Shown here: positions 1-50,499 of the stretch, piece after piece
How the letters are laid out: each line of letters starts with the position of its first letter
How positions within the stretch are numbered: the first letter of the stretch is position 1
Source of the DNA: Phylloscopus collybita
Lineage: Eukaryota; Chordata; Aves; Passeriformes; Phylloscopidae
Direction of reading: 5' to 3'
Length of the DNA stretch: 64,000 nucleotides
NCBI GenBank assembly: GCA_027886175.1
Contig: JAJNNQ010000096.1
Span: 186,001 to 250,000 of the forward strand
The notes under the pieces: generated by a model
What the model saw: only the letters and a program-made list of their open reading frames with translations
The model's database searches: none
Told to the model about the DNA's origin: nothing
Made by a program: the position numbers and the translations under genes

Positions 1-1264
1 TTGTTCCGTGCAGAGCCAGAAGCTGGACTTGATGATCCTGGTGACCAGGAAATTGTGTAATTCTACTTTAACACAAAAGCTTCTAAGGATGACAGAAAAC
101 CAGGTCTTCAGGCAAGGATTACAGACTAGGCTTACAGCAGGATCCGGTACTTCCCACCTGCTGTTCTGCTCAGTGCCCAAATCTGTTGGGCAGGATCATG
201 ATTTTGGACAATGACAGAGGACTGTCTGATGTCACTGGTCACAGGAAGTCACTGCCAGCTGCATGGGAAGCTGATGCTGTAAACTACAAGAAAGATATAC
301 CACAAACCCCCTGGATTTCACACATTCAGCAAACCAGTCTAAAAAAATGGGGAAACCTGCCAGAAAAGCCAAGTGACCTGAGGGGGAAGAACTTTCTCTC
401 CATGAATGTACACTGAAAAGCAAAACACCAAGAAGAAAACAGGCCAAATTAAAAATACTGAGACAATTGTAGCAAAGGAGCTTGAACTAGATATAAACAT
501 ATGTAGGCTGAAAAGATGATTTCAAACTCCAAAGCAAATCAGTTCTCCCACAAAAACCAGTGTGGTGAGGAACTGAATTGGGGGATGTTTCTTTCAGGTC
601 TATGCAAAGAGTAACTGATGTGAATATGACCCTTAAGAAGAAGGACCTGGGTCCAGCAGCCTGTCATGGCCCTTCATGTTGCAGCTCAGGCTGTTTCTTG
701 CACTAAACCTTCAGCTGTTTGTTCCCAAAGCTCCTCTTTCCTAAGGCTGCTCCTGGGCTGCCTGGACTGCCACGATGTTGGACTGGCACCAAAACCACAG
801 CACAGAGCTGCCCCCAGCAGGGACAGCTCAGCTCCCTCCTGGCCATTGCTCCTGCCATGGACTTTACTGGGTATTTAACTCCTTGTGTATTTTTCCCCCA
901 AAGGCAGGGATCCAGCCACTGCCCATCTCAGGTGATCTGATCTGTGCTGCTTCCCATCAGAACTCGCTGCAGGAAGGACAAACCTTCACTCCCAGTTCCT
1001 CAGCAGGGGTCCAGCCCTGCAAGGAAAGGTGCCAGGGGAAAAGGGGGTAAATTGAAAAAGCTGCCACATCAGCTTTGAGCTGCCAGCCCTCCCCCTGGGC
1101 TCCCACCAGGAACCCACCCACCATCAGTGGCACTGAACAGGACCCAGGGAAGCAGTTTCACCTCCTCCCCTCAGTCCTGCCTGTGCCTCTGCCTGTGCCT
1201 CTTTGGGGACAAACCAAACATCAACGGGGGCCACCTGAGCCCAGTTCTCATACGGCTTTTGGTG
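1..1264. other. SCRIB intron 16, unassigned
   Basis: By extension of SCRIB this is intron. No coding exon, RNA gene or clear repeat was recognised beyond a CR1-tip-like ctggacttgatgatcctggt at 23-42. Confidence 0.5.
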
Positions 1265-1269
1265 TAACT

Positions 1270-1335
1270 GTTTGCTAACATGGAATCATGGAATGGTTTG
1301 GGTGGGAAGGGACCTCAAAGCTCATCCGCCCACCC
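1270..1335 (-). mobile_element. Short CR1 tip fragment
   Basis: atcatggaatggtttgggtg then ggaagggacctcaaagctca is the complement of the CR1 3' end. The G-run-rich sequence to about 1500 is not assigned. Confidence 0.65.
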
Positions 1336-1564
1336 TCCTCTGTTAACAGACTCACTTGCTCCTGTGGGAGTCCAGGGCATTCCTTTGGGAACCCTGGACG
1401 AACAGAAACCTGTCCAGGGGGGTTTAAAACCTGGCCAGGGGGGTCTGGGATCTGTACAGGGGGGTTGCAGACCCTGGCACAGACCCCAGACAGGCAAGGG
1501 CCTCGACTACAGTCCATGGGAAAAGCTACCAACACTATGGGAGGAATTGCAAGCCCTCAAAGGT

Positions 1565-2060
1565 AATAGAAAGTAATAATATTTTCACATTTGGGGTTAT
1601 AAAATAGGAATGACCAGAGACAAGATGGAGGATTCTGGACATTGCCCTGGGGTCTTCTCCTTCTTCTTCGTCTCCATCTCTTGCAGTGATGATGACACTA
1701 AGTAACTTTAGAGAGATTGGGTTAGAGTAGAAGACGCCTGTTTAGTGCAGAGTACAGATATTGGTTCATAATTGTAAATAATGTGCACATTTTTTATCTG
1801 TCTATAAGATGACGAGCCTGGGGCAGGCGGGCAGTCGTCACCTGTTGCCCGTGCTGTCCAGACCTTGGCCGAGCTCAGAGAAAAGAATTGTGATAAGATA
1901 AAATAAACAAGAAGAACAACCTTGAAAAGGAGCACCTAAAGACTCCTCGTTGTCTCTGCGGGCGGCTCGAGGCTTTCCGGAGGACAAAGGGCAAAGACCA
2001 CCCTGGTCTCGGGCGAGCAGAGACCCCGAGAAATTCCCAGCTTTCAGGAATAACTGCAAG
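1565..2060 (+). mobile_element. Probable LTR remnant of an endogenous retrovirus
   Basis: The stretch has an LTR-like layout: an AT-rich U3-like start, a polyadenylation signal (aataaa at about 1899), then a U5-like segment with gactcctcgttgtctctgcg. No gag, pol or env frame is visible beside it. Ends and target-site duplications were not resolved. Confidence 0.4.
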
Positions 2061-2489
2061 CACCAGAAGGTGCACACGTGGACAGACTCACCTCAGGCAG
2101 CAGCCAGGGACATCTGCGTGCTGCCCAGCAGCCCTGGAGCAGTCTGGATTTGCTGCTGTGCCCTGCAGCTCATGGCTGAGGATTGCTGTGGCTCGCCAGG
2201 GGCAGGGCAGACACTGCGGCAGCGACCGACCACGGCAGGCACAGCACTCAGGGACACAGCCCAGAGCTGCTGGACTTGGGAGCTGCTCACAGACCGAGCT
2301 CTTCCTCCAAACTCACCCACGGCTTCACATCCAGGAGACAGAAAGCTTCTGCCAGCACAGGCATCCATTTGTACGTGGTTTTACACGTGGATGGGGTCAG
2401 TTTGGGGCCTCTCATAACAAGAAAGACACTGAGGGGCATCAGCAAGCCCAGATACAGGAGCAGAGCTGGGGAAAGGTCTGGAGCACCAG

Positions 2490-2885
2490 GAGCAGCTGAG
2501 GCAGCTTGGGGGGGCTCAGCCTGGAGAAAAGGAAGCTCAGGAGGGACCACCTCAGTCTCTACAACTCCCTGACAGGAAGGTGGAACAAGATGGGGGAGAG
2601 GCTTTGCTCCCAGGGAACAAGGGACAGGACAAGGACAAACAGCCTCGAGTTGCACCAGGAGCGGTTTGGGTGGGATACCGGGAACATTCCTTCCTGTGAA
2701 TGGCTGTGCAGCCCTGGCATGGATTGCTCAGAACAGGGGTGGAGCCCTCATATCTGGAAGTGTTCAAAAACCACGTGGGTATGGCACCTGAGGACATGGT
2801 TTAATGATGAACATGGTGGTGGTGCTGGGTTGACGGCTGGACTTGCTAATCTTCAAGGTCTTTTCAAACCTTACTGATTCCCTGA
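2490..2885 (+). mobile_element. CR1 LINE 3' fragment
   Basis: Reads ggggctcagcctggagaaaa through a degraded CR1 3' region to gacttgctaatcttcaaggt, the normal order of the CR1 tail. It carries no intact reading frame. Confidence 0.85.
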
Positions 2886-4104
2886 CTCTCAGTGTCCAAT
2901 CCTCGCATTTGCATGCTCCAGAAGATTTATTTGAGACTGTCATACTGACAGAGGAAATGCACTCTGCAATAAATAATTTAGATTTATGTTGGGACAGACG
3001 TGTGACGAGGGACAGGTGCCACGTGAAGGTGAGAGATCCCACTTCAACAGCAGCTGAAGAATCCATTAAATAGCATCAATAATCTTTTCAAAAATCAAAA
3101 TGACTGGACAACTTGTGTTCAAGAGTCCCACCATTTGCCTGAGATCTCTGAGATGCTTATAGAGCATTTCCAAAATTCTGGGCTTTTTTTCCCCTGAGAG
3201 CCCTTATGTTGTGCTGATGGACTGAGAGACTACACAGAACGATGCCTGTGACCACCAGCTCCTCATCCAGACATCACTCCAGAGGAGCAGCTGAGGAACC
3301 ACGTGGCTCTCACCAGGCACACAAACAGCTCTCATGAGAAACAACTGAGTTTTATGAAAACGAGGCATCTCAAAACCCAAACTGTTTCATTCTGAGAAGA
3401 CTCCAGACTTGGCTGATGCAGTGAAGATTGACTGAGCAGACTTGTGCAAAGCTGTGCTCCAAGACCTGGCACTGCCCTCCCCCAGTGCTGGCACAGGTGT
3501 GTGCTGCACGAGCCAAGAACCAGGTAAGAGACATCAGGAAAGAAACAAGAATTGGGCTTCTGTCAAGATGTATCAGGTGTGGCTTTACTAAAGCAGACAG
3601 AAATGAAATAATTCCCTATGAGGGGAGGCTGGGAGCCTTCCAGTTCAGGAGGGGGAGATAGACCCTTTTTATCTTTTCATGCCATTAATAACTTTATAGC
3701 AGATGATTATTCCGTGTTTGTAATCACAAAAGAATCAGGGATATTCAATGGAACTCAATAAGATACCAAATGAAATATCAGTGGCAGGCTTAAAAATGCT
3801 TTTTGATATAAAGCTCAAGTAAATAACATAATTTATTGCCACTAGATTGTGTGGGACTGAGATGTATAAAAGGAATGGGAGAGGATCAGACACAATCATG
3901 GATGGCAGCTCCATGGTGCCTCCATACATGGGCACGAACAGCCCAGAAATCTGGATCCACAGAGTGCCAGGAGCTGAGCAACCCCCAGTGAAAGGATTCC
4001 CTTGTCCTGCTGAGGTCTGGGCCCCTCAGCTCCTGTCACTTCACTCTGACACACATTCAGTCAGGGTAATATAACACAAGGTGCTTGTAACTGTCATCTA
4101 CAGC

Positions 4105-4345
4105 CTCAAGGTTTATCTTGGACATCAGGAAGAATTTCTGCCCAGAAAGGGTCACCAGGCATTGGCAGGGGTGGCTCAGGGAGGTGGTGGAGGCCCCATC
4201 CCTGGAGGTGTTCGAGGAGGGACTGGATGTGGCACTCAGGGCTCTGCTCTGGTGACAAGGTGTGGATCAGTCAGAGGTTGAACTTGACGGCCTTGGAGAT
4301 CTTTTCTGACCTAAACAGTTCTGGGATTCTGTTCACTTTGGGTGC
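4105..4345 (+). mobile_element. CR1 LINE 3' fragment
   Basis: tcaggaagaatttctgccca, then ggaggtggtggaggccccat, and finally ttgaacttgacggccttgga are CR1 tail landmarks. Confidence 0.85.
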
Positions 4346-4758
4346 ATACAGCTGGGACAGGGAAGAGCAGGATCTGGAGGCACTGATTCACCAGGAAAGA
4401 CGAGAAGAGCTAAATCTGTCTGGCTTTGGTCAGTGACAGCTCATGGGGACAAGGAGACAGGCTGAAAATAACAGTGAGCAAAAGGGAGATGGGAGATTGC
4501 TGTGTGACTGCTGAGAGCTAAATTAACCCCAGACAGTGGAAAAGGAACATGAGGGAAAAGCAGCCCTGGCAGGAGAGCAGCCCCTGGACAAGGGCTGCAG
4601 GTTTCCTGGCTCTGATGTTATTCCTTGCTCTGTTCCAGTGGGTTTAGTGCTCAAAGGAAAGGGTATCTGAAGGGCAGAGGAGTCTGAGCACTTCACTGAC
4701 TTCTCACTGAACACCTCAACAAAACCAATGCAAAGCAGAGAACCAGAACGAGACCTTT

Positions 4759-5456
4759 GACAGCAGCACTGGGGACAGCCCAGGGACCTGCCACAGCCCC
4801 ACTGGTGACAGCAGCACTGGGGACAGCCCAGAGACCTGCCACAGCCCCACTGGGGACAGCAGCACTGGGGACAGCCCAGAGACCTGCCACAGCCCCACTG
4901 GTGACAGCAGCACTGGGGACAGCCCAGAGACCTGCCACAGCCCCACTGGGGACAGCAGCACTGGGGACAGCAGCACTGGGGACAGCCCAGAGACCTGCCA
5001 CAGCCCCACTGGGGACAGCAGCACTGGGGACAGCCCAGAGACCTGCCACAGCCCCAGGAACAGATGGGACAGGGACCTGCCACAGCCCCACTGGTGACAG
5101 CAGCACTGGGGACAGCCCAGGGACCTGCCACAGCCCCACTGGGGACAGCAGCACTGGGGACAGCAGCACTGGGGACAGCCCAGGGACCTGCCACAGCCCC
5201 ACTGGTGACAGCAGCACTGGGGACAGTGGGACAGGGACCTGCCACAGCCCCACTGGGGACAGCAGCACTGGGGACAGTGGGACAGGGACCTGCCACAGCC
5301 CCACTGGTGACAGCAGCACTGGGGACAGTGGGACAGGGACCTGCCACAGCCCCACTGGGGACAGCAGCACTGGGGACAGTGGGACAGGGACCTGCCACAG
5401 CCCCACTGGGGACAGCAGCACTGGGGACAGTGGGACAGGGACCTTCCACAGCCCCA
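4759..5456. repeat. Minisatellite, 48- and 51-bp units
   Basis: About 14 copies of a gacagcagcactggggacag-containing unit in SCRIB intron 16. The left half uses 48-bp units and the right half 51-bp units that carry an added tgggacaggg. Some copies hold an extra 15-bp gacagcagcactggg. All lengths are multiples of three, so frames on both strands stay open for 170-310 codons without being genes. Confidence 0.97.
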
Positions 5457-5479
5457 GGAGCAGATGGGACAGGGACCTG

Positions 5480-8040
5480 CCATGCTCAGGGTGCTGCTCT
5501 GCTCCTGCACATCCCTTCACCAGGAGACTCAAGGACAGTGACCACATTTCCCAAAGGGAGAAGGAAGCAAGGATGCCTTTTGGAAACATGAAATGTGGTC
5601 ACATTTGAAGCATAAATAAACCCCAAGGCTCCTGTAGATACATGAATATTCACATCTCATACGAGACTCCTATCTGAGAGCTGTGTGCCACGGCTATAGA
5701 TTCATGTGGAGATTAAGAGCATTGCTGTGTCTATATAAAGGTATGATTTCATCCTGGTGCACGAAAGAAATGTTTGCAGTGGAAACAATCCTTCACTGGG
5801 ACAAACTCTGCTGGGAGGGGCTGAGTCACATCCCTGGCTGTGATGGGCCAGGGGCTGATAACCTCACCAAGGCTCCTTCCCCCAAACCTCCATCCTTCTG
5901 AGGCCCCTCCAGCCTGGGCTGGTTTAGGATTCAAGGATCAGTTATTTCATTCATGAACTACAGAAACTGGGACTTGGGAAGCTGGCACTTCCCTCTTATC
6001 ACCGTTGGGACCCAGCTTTGTCACGTGCACAGAAACAGAAAAAGAAGGGAATCCTGCAAGGATCTGGGCCGGCCAAGCTCTGGAATGCAGGAGGACAGGG
6101 TCTCTCTGGAAATGAGAGCACTCAAAGGCTTAAAGAGAAGCAAAAAGCATTGTCCAAAGCCACCAATCCTCAAACCATTTCAGACCCAGAAACAGGACAA
6201 AAGCTTACACCCCGATTCAGCTGGAAGGGGGAACACTGGAACACATTCCATTTCATCTCTTCAGCAGCACAGAATTTTGTGTGGTGAAATCCTTGGAACA
6301 GTCACTTTTTGGACTACATTTTCCACTATAAAACTCCACTGGAGACTCTTCTCAGCCCAGCAATTTCACACTGTTCTAAAGGTCTATTTAATATACAATT
6401 TAATATAATTTAATATATACATTTAATTTAATATACATTTAATATACATTTAATATACAATTACAAGACTATAAAGACTGGGGAGTTTGCAACTCTCCTA
6501 AAATCTACTTCAACACCGTGCTGCTAAGGGCAGGCCTTGCAGAGGAGAGTACTTATCCAAGGAACAGTGGAATGCATGGAAAACTTTCAGTAAACCTGGC
6601 AGCACCTGCTTTAGAACATCAAAGCAGAGACCTCTCCAAGTGCACCTCGTTTGGAGGCCAAACCCCCCCAAGTCCTGAAGGAAAAAGAGCTACAGGTGTA
6701 ACAAAGGCAAGAACAAAGGTGCTAAAGAGAGTTCCCATCCAGGAACACACCTGAAAGGGACAAACAAGCATGGCATTTAGTGCACTAAGGTCTGGACAAA
6801 CTCTCTCATGTTGTCTGTAGTCACCAAACCTGAGCTCGAGTAGATCAGGTGAAAGAAAAGGCAGAGAGAAAGGCAGGGAATAAATGAAAATCCCTCTTCC
6901 CAGAGAACACCAGAGCGATTGGGTTTCTCTAACCCAGCAAAAGGAAGGCTGGAAAAAGTCAGGACTGGTCTCCATGGAATTACACCAAAGACAAGCAGGC
7001 AACGGGAGCCAGCAGGGAAGAGACTGGACACGATAAAATGCAATGGAAACAATGAACTAACAAATGATTAAAGTCAGTTTTCTAATGACTCCAGAAGCAG
7101 AAATGTGGAGAAGTTTGGGGTTCCCCCTGGAGGAGGAATCTGTGTGTGTGCACACACTGTGTGACAGGATGTATTCAATAAAAAGTGACTGACTAATTAG
7201 CCAGAGCATGGTGTTGGGTTGCCACTCATGACAGGAGACTTGACCTCACCACTTCCTCCAAATCACCTGTTATCCTCCCTGCAAACTCAGCTTTGCTGTT
7301 CCTGACACAGCCCTTTCCCAGAACATTGTACCTTCCAGAAATGCCAACCTCTGCCAGCCTGGCCTCATCGCAGTGCCCACATCCAGGCTGGGGAGTTTCC
7401 CACCACCGTGTCCTGGAGCTTTCTGGGAGCTCCTGCTCTCCCCCACTGACAGATGCAGTCAGAACACGCTGCAGCAAACAGGGGCCAGTTCTAAGGCAGG
7501 CAAATGCTTCAGCCCCCACAATTTCCAGGGGGGTTTTGTGATGCCTGACTTTGCACATAACCCCGGGACCAAGCAGCAAAGCCCCCTGTCTGTGCCACAC
7601 AGGGCATCTGCCTCGTGCAGAAGGGAGAACTGGATTCACTGCAGCACTGAGTTTAAACACGAAATTCTCTTTTCATCAGTCACTTTGCTGCTGCTTTCTG
7701 CTCTCTTTGTGAAGGCCAACGAGGTGATGGCATTACAGAGCAGAACCAAAATGATCCTGCTCCACTCTTGGAGCGGGGAAAGGAAACTGCAGATGGGACT
7801 GCATTTGTGTCAGAAATCATTTCACACGTTGCTCCTTGGTCCTCAGGGAACTCTGGATCAAACAGAACTTGCAGCTGAGCCAGGGATCAGTGATGCTGAA
7901 CAAGCAGCAATCACATCAATCATAAATCTTCAACCTCCGACACTTCGAGGGTGACTCCTGTGCAGATTGTGCCTTAAGACAGGTCCAGAGGTGAAGCTGC
8001 ACATTTACAGGAAGAGATCACCTCAAGATCACAACCCCAG
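5480..8040. other. SCRIB intron 16, unassigned
   Basis: Apart from the AT-rich tract at 6388-6465 nothing was recognised. Searched by eye on the minus strand for PDZ-domain exons; none was seen. Confidence 0.5.
6388..6465. repeat. AT-rich low-complexity tract
   Basis: Repeated tttaatatacatttaatata motifs; the most AT-rich spot in the left third. Confidence 0.9.
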
Positions 8041-8044
8041 CCCC

Positions 8045-8265
8045 AAAGTGGAGGCTCATGGCCTGGGAAAGGGAACACTGGCCCCAGCTGCCCAGAGAAG
8101 CTGTGGCTGCCCCATCCCTGGAAGAGTTTAAGGCCAGCTTGGACAGGGCAGGGAGCAACCTGGGATGGTGGAAGGTGCCTCTGCCAGTGGCAGGGGGGTG
8201 GCCCTTGGTGACATTTAAAAGGTCCCTTCTGACCCACCCCATTCTATCATTCCATAAAAAACACT
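8045..8265 (+). mobile_element. CR1 LINE 3' fragment
   Basis: Contains the CR1 tail order: ccatccctggaagagtttaa, tggaaggtgcctctgccagt, ggtcccttctgacccacccc. Confidence 0.85.
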
Positions 8266-8694
8266 GAGGACCCTTCAACCCAGCAGGAAAAGGTCATAAA
8301 AACATCTTGATAGCAGTAAGTTAAAAGCCAGACAAATTCAAACAGAAAATATGACACATTTCTCTTTGCTCAATAGGAACTTTGATCATCTTAAAATCTG
8401 AATGACAGAAATGGGAATATTGTATCTTTTTTAACATCAAAAAACTCCCCTCTGTCACGTTCCAGTCAAGCCAGGTGAGCAAACAGGTGACATGACCTCT
8501 CCTGCACTACACAAGAGGTTTATTAAACTTTTCTGGGTTTAAAATTTATGGGCCACATTGTGGGAAAATCAAATCTGCTACATAAGAATTCCAAGTCTTG
8601 ATGAAGCACACGCTCACCCCGTAAATGCAAAACCAGAGCAAGGGGAAGAGCTCCATGTGTGCAGCAGCAAAGAACAGCCCCGTGCAGAGGGCCA

Positions 8695-8970
8695 GGATGG
8701 CTCCCAGCACAGCCCAGGGCTCCCCATTACCTGTGCTGGCCTTTCCACCCCTGGGTCCCTGAGCTCAGGATGCTCCAGGGGGCACGGGATGGCTCCCAGC
8801 ACAGCCCAGTGCTCCCCATTACCTGTGCTGGGTCCCTGAGCTCAGGATGCTCCAGGGGGTACAGGATGGCTCCCAGCCCATTCCAGTGCTCCCCATTACC
8901 TGTGCTGAGTCCCTGAGCTCAGGATGCTCCAGGGGGCACGGGATGGCTCCCAGCACACCCCAGTGCCCCA
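8695..8970. repeat. Tandem repeat, 77-93 bp unit
   Basis: Four starts of ggatggctcccagc at about 8695, 8788, 8865 and 8942, giving periods of 93, 77 and 77. Confidence 0.9.
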
Positions 8971-10034
8971 CACTACAGGCGGAGCCTTTCCCAAATGGAA
9001 CCCTTTGAGCACAGGATGCTCCAGGACCAGGCTGTGCTGTCACACTGGTGAACACTCCCTGGTGCCAGGCTTGAGGCTGGCATTCCAACACAAATGGTGA
9101 CACTCCCGAGCAGTTCCCACAGGGTGAGGCTCCTTCAAGGAGAAGACCTGACTCACTCCTGACTGCAGAGCAGCAGGATGTGACACCTGAGCAGCAGCAG
9201 CAGCGGAGAAGACATCCAGCATCTTTGGAAACCTTCTCTCCTTCCCAGGGAGCAGAGTGGCAGCTCCTTCTGTCCCTGGGCAGAGCGAGAGACAAACTCC
9301 TGCTGATGTCCCCCAGCCCAGGCTTTGGCAGCACAGAACCCTCTGCAGCTCCTGGACCTGCAGGGTTCTGCAGGACATGGGCCAAGGCTGGGCACACCCC
9401 AGGATGTGGATGGCACCAGCCTTTGCTGCAGCAAAGCAGCACCAGGCACTGAAACACGATTTGGGACCCTCTCCTCGTTCCAGTGTTCCTATAACCTGCC
9501 CAGCAGGCTTCCAGGCTATTCCACCAGAACTACTTGAGAACAGCTCAGGTCTAACCTTGTGCCATCAAACAGGTGCTCAGAACGCTGCTTTTCTCCTCCC
9601 CAAGCCTCTCTACGTCCCAGTACAGCCACTTCTGCAAGGCAGATGGGGATGGAGACAAAACACTGTGAGCAGAGGGCCCTGGAAGCCAGATCTCCACCAT
9701 CAGGGACCACACACTTCAACAAGCCCCCCTGGCACCAACAGCCACTGCCGCTCTGGGTGCCCCCGAGGCTGGTGCTGGCAGAAGCTGGCCATGGCTCTCC
9801 AGTTCTGTTCCAACACCATCAGTCTCCAGCTCATGGGCATGGTTTAGGATTAAGGAACACACAGTCAGGAACCAGCAGTCCCTCTTCTCTCGGGGCTGTA
9901 TCAGATGAGACAAGGAATGTGACAGCAGTACCATGAACCCCAAACTGTGCTGCTCAAGGGCACCAGGCTCTCTGCTCTGCTCAGTTCCATCAGCTCACTG
10001 ACCCTTCAGGAACCATCCCTGGCAACAGCAGGCA

Positions 10035-10110
10035 GATGCCATTTGGAAGTGTTCAAGGACAGGCTGGTCAGGGCTGGGAGCAACTTGGTCTCGTGGAAGG
10101 TTCCTTGCTG
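10035..10110 (+). mobile_element. Short CR1 fragment
   Basis: aagtgttcaaggacaggctg and the following tctcgtggaaggtt match part of the CR1 tail. Confidence 0.6.
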
Positions 10111-10317
10111 AGCACTCCCCAGAGCTGCAGGACAATCAAATATTCCAGATCAGCTTCCCAAAGCTGGTCTGCTCTTGGGTGACTTCAGCTACCACCACCA
10201 GTGCTGGTCCTTGGGAGGGGCACAGCCACGTTCCTCCTCACAGTGTGGGAGCAGAGCCCTGCAAAGGGGGCTGAGGGGACACCAGAGCCAACCCAGGGCT
10301 CCAACCAGCCACACCCA

Positions 10318-10372
10318 GGAATCACAGAATCATTTAGGCTGGAAAAGACCTCCAGGACCAGGCAATCTTGCA
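10318..10372 (-). mobile_element. Short CR1 tip fragment
   Basis: aatcacagaatcatttaggc and tggaaaagacctccaggacc are the complement of the CR1 3' tip. Confidence 0.6.
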
Positions 10373-11442
10373 AAAGAGAAACGCAAGAAATACTAATGTG
10401 GCTTTCAGGGACCTAGAGATGGAGAAGGATGGAGAAATCTTCAGGATCCACTAACAGGGGACCACACCTGAGCCAGCTCATTTTCTGCCTGGGTGGAAAG
10501 GATTGGTCACCTCCCTCCTGGAAAGCCTCACTCCAAAACCAAGAAAAAAAATCTCTGTTTTACACCTGAGGGAACAGCAGAGCCAAGTTCTCAGAGACAC
10601 CCAGGCCAACACTCCCAGGTACACACGGGTCTGGTGGCCCTGTGCTACCTGTCCTGTGGGAGAAATCCCCGTGCAGGCTGCCAGCCTGGATGCTGCTTCT
10701 GCCTCCTGTCAGTGGCAGGAGCACTCTGCTTCCAGCAGCTCCTGGGAAACCTGCCTGCACAAAGGTGCTGACCCCAGAGGTCAGGCACTGAAAACCTGGA
10801 GACAGATAGCCACAGCCAGAGGATGAGCCAGGCAGTCAGCCACAGGATTTTAACCCTTTGCACACTCACCATCCCCATGCCAGGGGCTTTGTGGTCCCTT
10901 GGATGCCACCTGCCCTTTCTGACACCTCAAGGGGCTGCATGTTAAGCCTTGAAAGGGTTCAGGGGAGGCTTCAGGAGATGCACAGATCATTGGCTCCAGT
11001 CCGCTTTCCCCAGGCACAGTGTCCTGAGTGAGATCCTCCTCCTTTGATAAAAGGGTCAGCACACAGCACTCAGCTGACTCTTGAGGTCTCTGCTCCTCCA
11101 GGGGAACCCACACGTCCAGAAATATCCATTTACTTAACTCCACAGCTGACCCATCAACACAAAGCAAATAGGAACTGAACCTCCCACCTCAGCCCCTTTG
11201 ATTTTTACATCATTTCCATCTCACTCCTGCTCTGCAGCAGCCACTCTCACCTCGAGGATGGGAAAGGAGGAAAAGGGGAAAGCAAGGAGGAAACAATCAT
11301 CGTGTTTGTCATCAGCCAGGTCCAGAAGCCACTTGACCCAGAGAGATCAGAGTTCCCCCTACAACAACGGGTGAGGCTGGGAAGCAAATCAAGCAGGCTG
11401 GATGATTTTGGGCAGAGAGAGAACAGTAGGAGTGGTACAGAC

Positions 11443-48844
<37,402 letters not shown>

Positions 48845-49125
48845 ATTGGATCACAGAAGGGTTTGGTGGGAAGGGACCTTAAAGCCCACCCAGATTCATG
48901 CCCTTGTCATGGGCAGGGACACCTTCCACTGTCCCAGGCTGCTCCAAGCCTCATCCAGCCCGGCCTTGGACACTGCCAGGGATCCAGGGGCAGCCACAGC
49001 TGCTCTGGGCACCCTGTGCCACGGCCCCACCACCCTCACAGGGAAGGATTTCCTCTCAATATCCCATCCCTGTCCTCTGGCAGTGGGAGGCCATTCCCCC
49101 TTGTCCTGGCACACCATTTTTAACC
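48845..49125 (-). mobile_element. CR1 LINE 3' fragment
   Basis: ggtttggtgggaagggacct through gacaccttccactgtcccag to gcagtgggaggccattcccc. The same subfamily as the copy at 33095 judging from shared wording. Confidence 0.92.
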
Positions 49126-49556
49126 ATTTGAGTTTACTGAGCTTTCATTTCCCTCAATTGCAGTGTCTGTAACAGAGATACCCTGCTGTGTCTGTCCCAG
49201 CAATCGTGATAGAGCGATCCTGCCACGTGGAACATCAACCTGTGACTTCATCCCAGTTGTTATTTCTGGGGCAGCTCCTGGGGTGATGCCTCAGCTGCTG
49301 TCAGAAATCACCAAGGGAGCCAGGAAGTGGCGGCAGGTGGTGTGAGAGAGACAATGCATTGGCCATCAGGAATTAGATGAAATTTAAATCTTCAGGCCAG
49401 CTCTGAGCATTTGCACAAGTGCAGGACTGGCAGGTGTAGGATGGTCCCAGCTCTGTTTCCAATGAACAGAGAGGCAGTGGAGTGGAGCAAACCCACGATG
49501 CTTTGAGGAGGGTTTCACTGATCTACCTCAGCCTCAGCAGAAGCACAAGATCATGG

Positions 49557-50330
49557 TGTCTTGGTTTGGAAAGACAGGTTTCTGCCAAGGAAACTGGGGT
49601 CTCCCTAGGATGGAGAATGCTAACCCCTCACACCCCGCCGAATTATAATTTTGCAATCAAGGACTCTCAGGCAAAGATTTTGGGGATAGGAATAACAGTT
49701 CTTTACTAGGAAATATTAACAATACAAATGTGATAGGAAACAAAACCACCCAACCAAACAAACAAATAAACAAATAAACAACAATTCTGGAAAACCCTGA
49801 CAGAGTCAGAGCCACAACCTGACACCCTGTGATTCAGGGTGTTGAAAGCTGTCCCGAAGTGAGTCCTTCTGAAGTGGCAGAGGTGATTCTGTTGGAGCAG
49901 AGATGATGCTGTGGAAAAGCAGATCCAGGGGTGGTGAGGAGGGGAATCTGGTGATGGTGAGGAGGGAGTCCGGTGGTGGTGAGGTGGAATCTGGTGAGAT
50001 GAAGTCCGGTCTTCCTCCCAGGAGAAATCGGGTGTAAAACTGGCCCCTCTCCTGTCTGTGAGTCTCCGTTTATGCAGCCCAAACTGCCTGCTCCCCTCCC
50101 CGCCACTGCCAGGGCATGGGATGTATAGAAATGCGGATGCCCCGCTCTGGGGGGAAGGCACAGGCTGGCAAAGGTGCTGGGAAAGGTGCCAATGGCCGAT
50201 CGAGATGAGGTGTCAGGCCCCCAAACAAATGGAAATCGAATACACAAAACCCGGCTCCACAGCCCAAGACACAGGGCAGTGACAAAGACAAGAATTGCAG
50301 TTCTGCAGAGGGCTCAGGGGCTGACACAAT
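49557..50330. mobile_element. Probable bird-type solo LTR
   Basis: It begins tgtcttggtttggaaagaca, which I recognise as a common LTR start in songbird genomes, and continues with the typical ttttgcaatcaaggactctc and gaataacagttctttact tracts; the proposed end near ggctgacaca gives TG...CA termini. It contains an AAAC-rich run at 49745-49785 and a ggtggtgaggag tandem tract at 49930-49995. No clear target duplication and no retroviral gene are present. Confidence 0.6.
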
Positions 50331-50499
50331 GTGTGTCTCGAGGGAGAGCTTGCCCAGCCGCCCTCCATTGCTTGTCCTCCCTCCTGGCTGCCCAGAGAGG
50401 CCCCAGGTGACTGGAGATGCTGGTGTGATGGGTGCCCAGCCACAAGCAGGGCCACAGGGAGGGTCAGGGGCCTGCAGGCCTGCCAGCCTGGCCTTGGTG

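Larger units (their letters stand above)
8975..11442. other. SCRIB intron 16, unassigned
   Basis: Holds two short CR1 pieces (10035, 10318) and a gcagcagcagcag run at about 9189. The stretch nearest exon 16 shows no second exon. Confidence 0.5.

Noticed and set aside
4523..5608. Cys-rich and Gly/Thr/Ser-rich frames of 175-308 codons
   Set aside because: They come from the 48/51-bp minisatellite; the three-fold period keeps them open.
1..11442. PDZ-domain exons of SCRIB
   Set aside because: I scanned the minus strand for GLGISIAGG-type sequence and found none; a very divergent or short exon could still have been missed.
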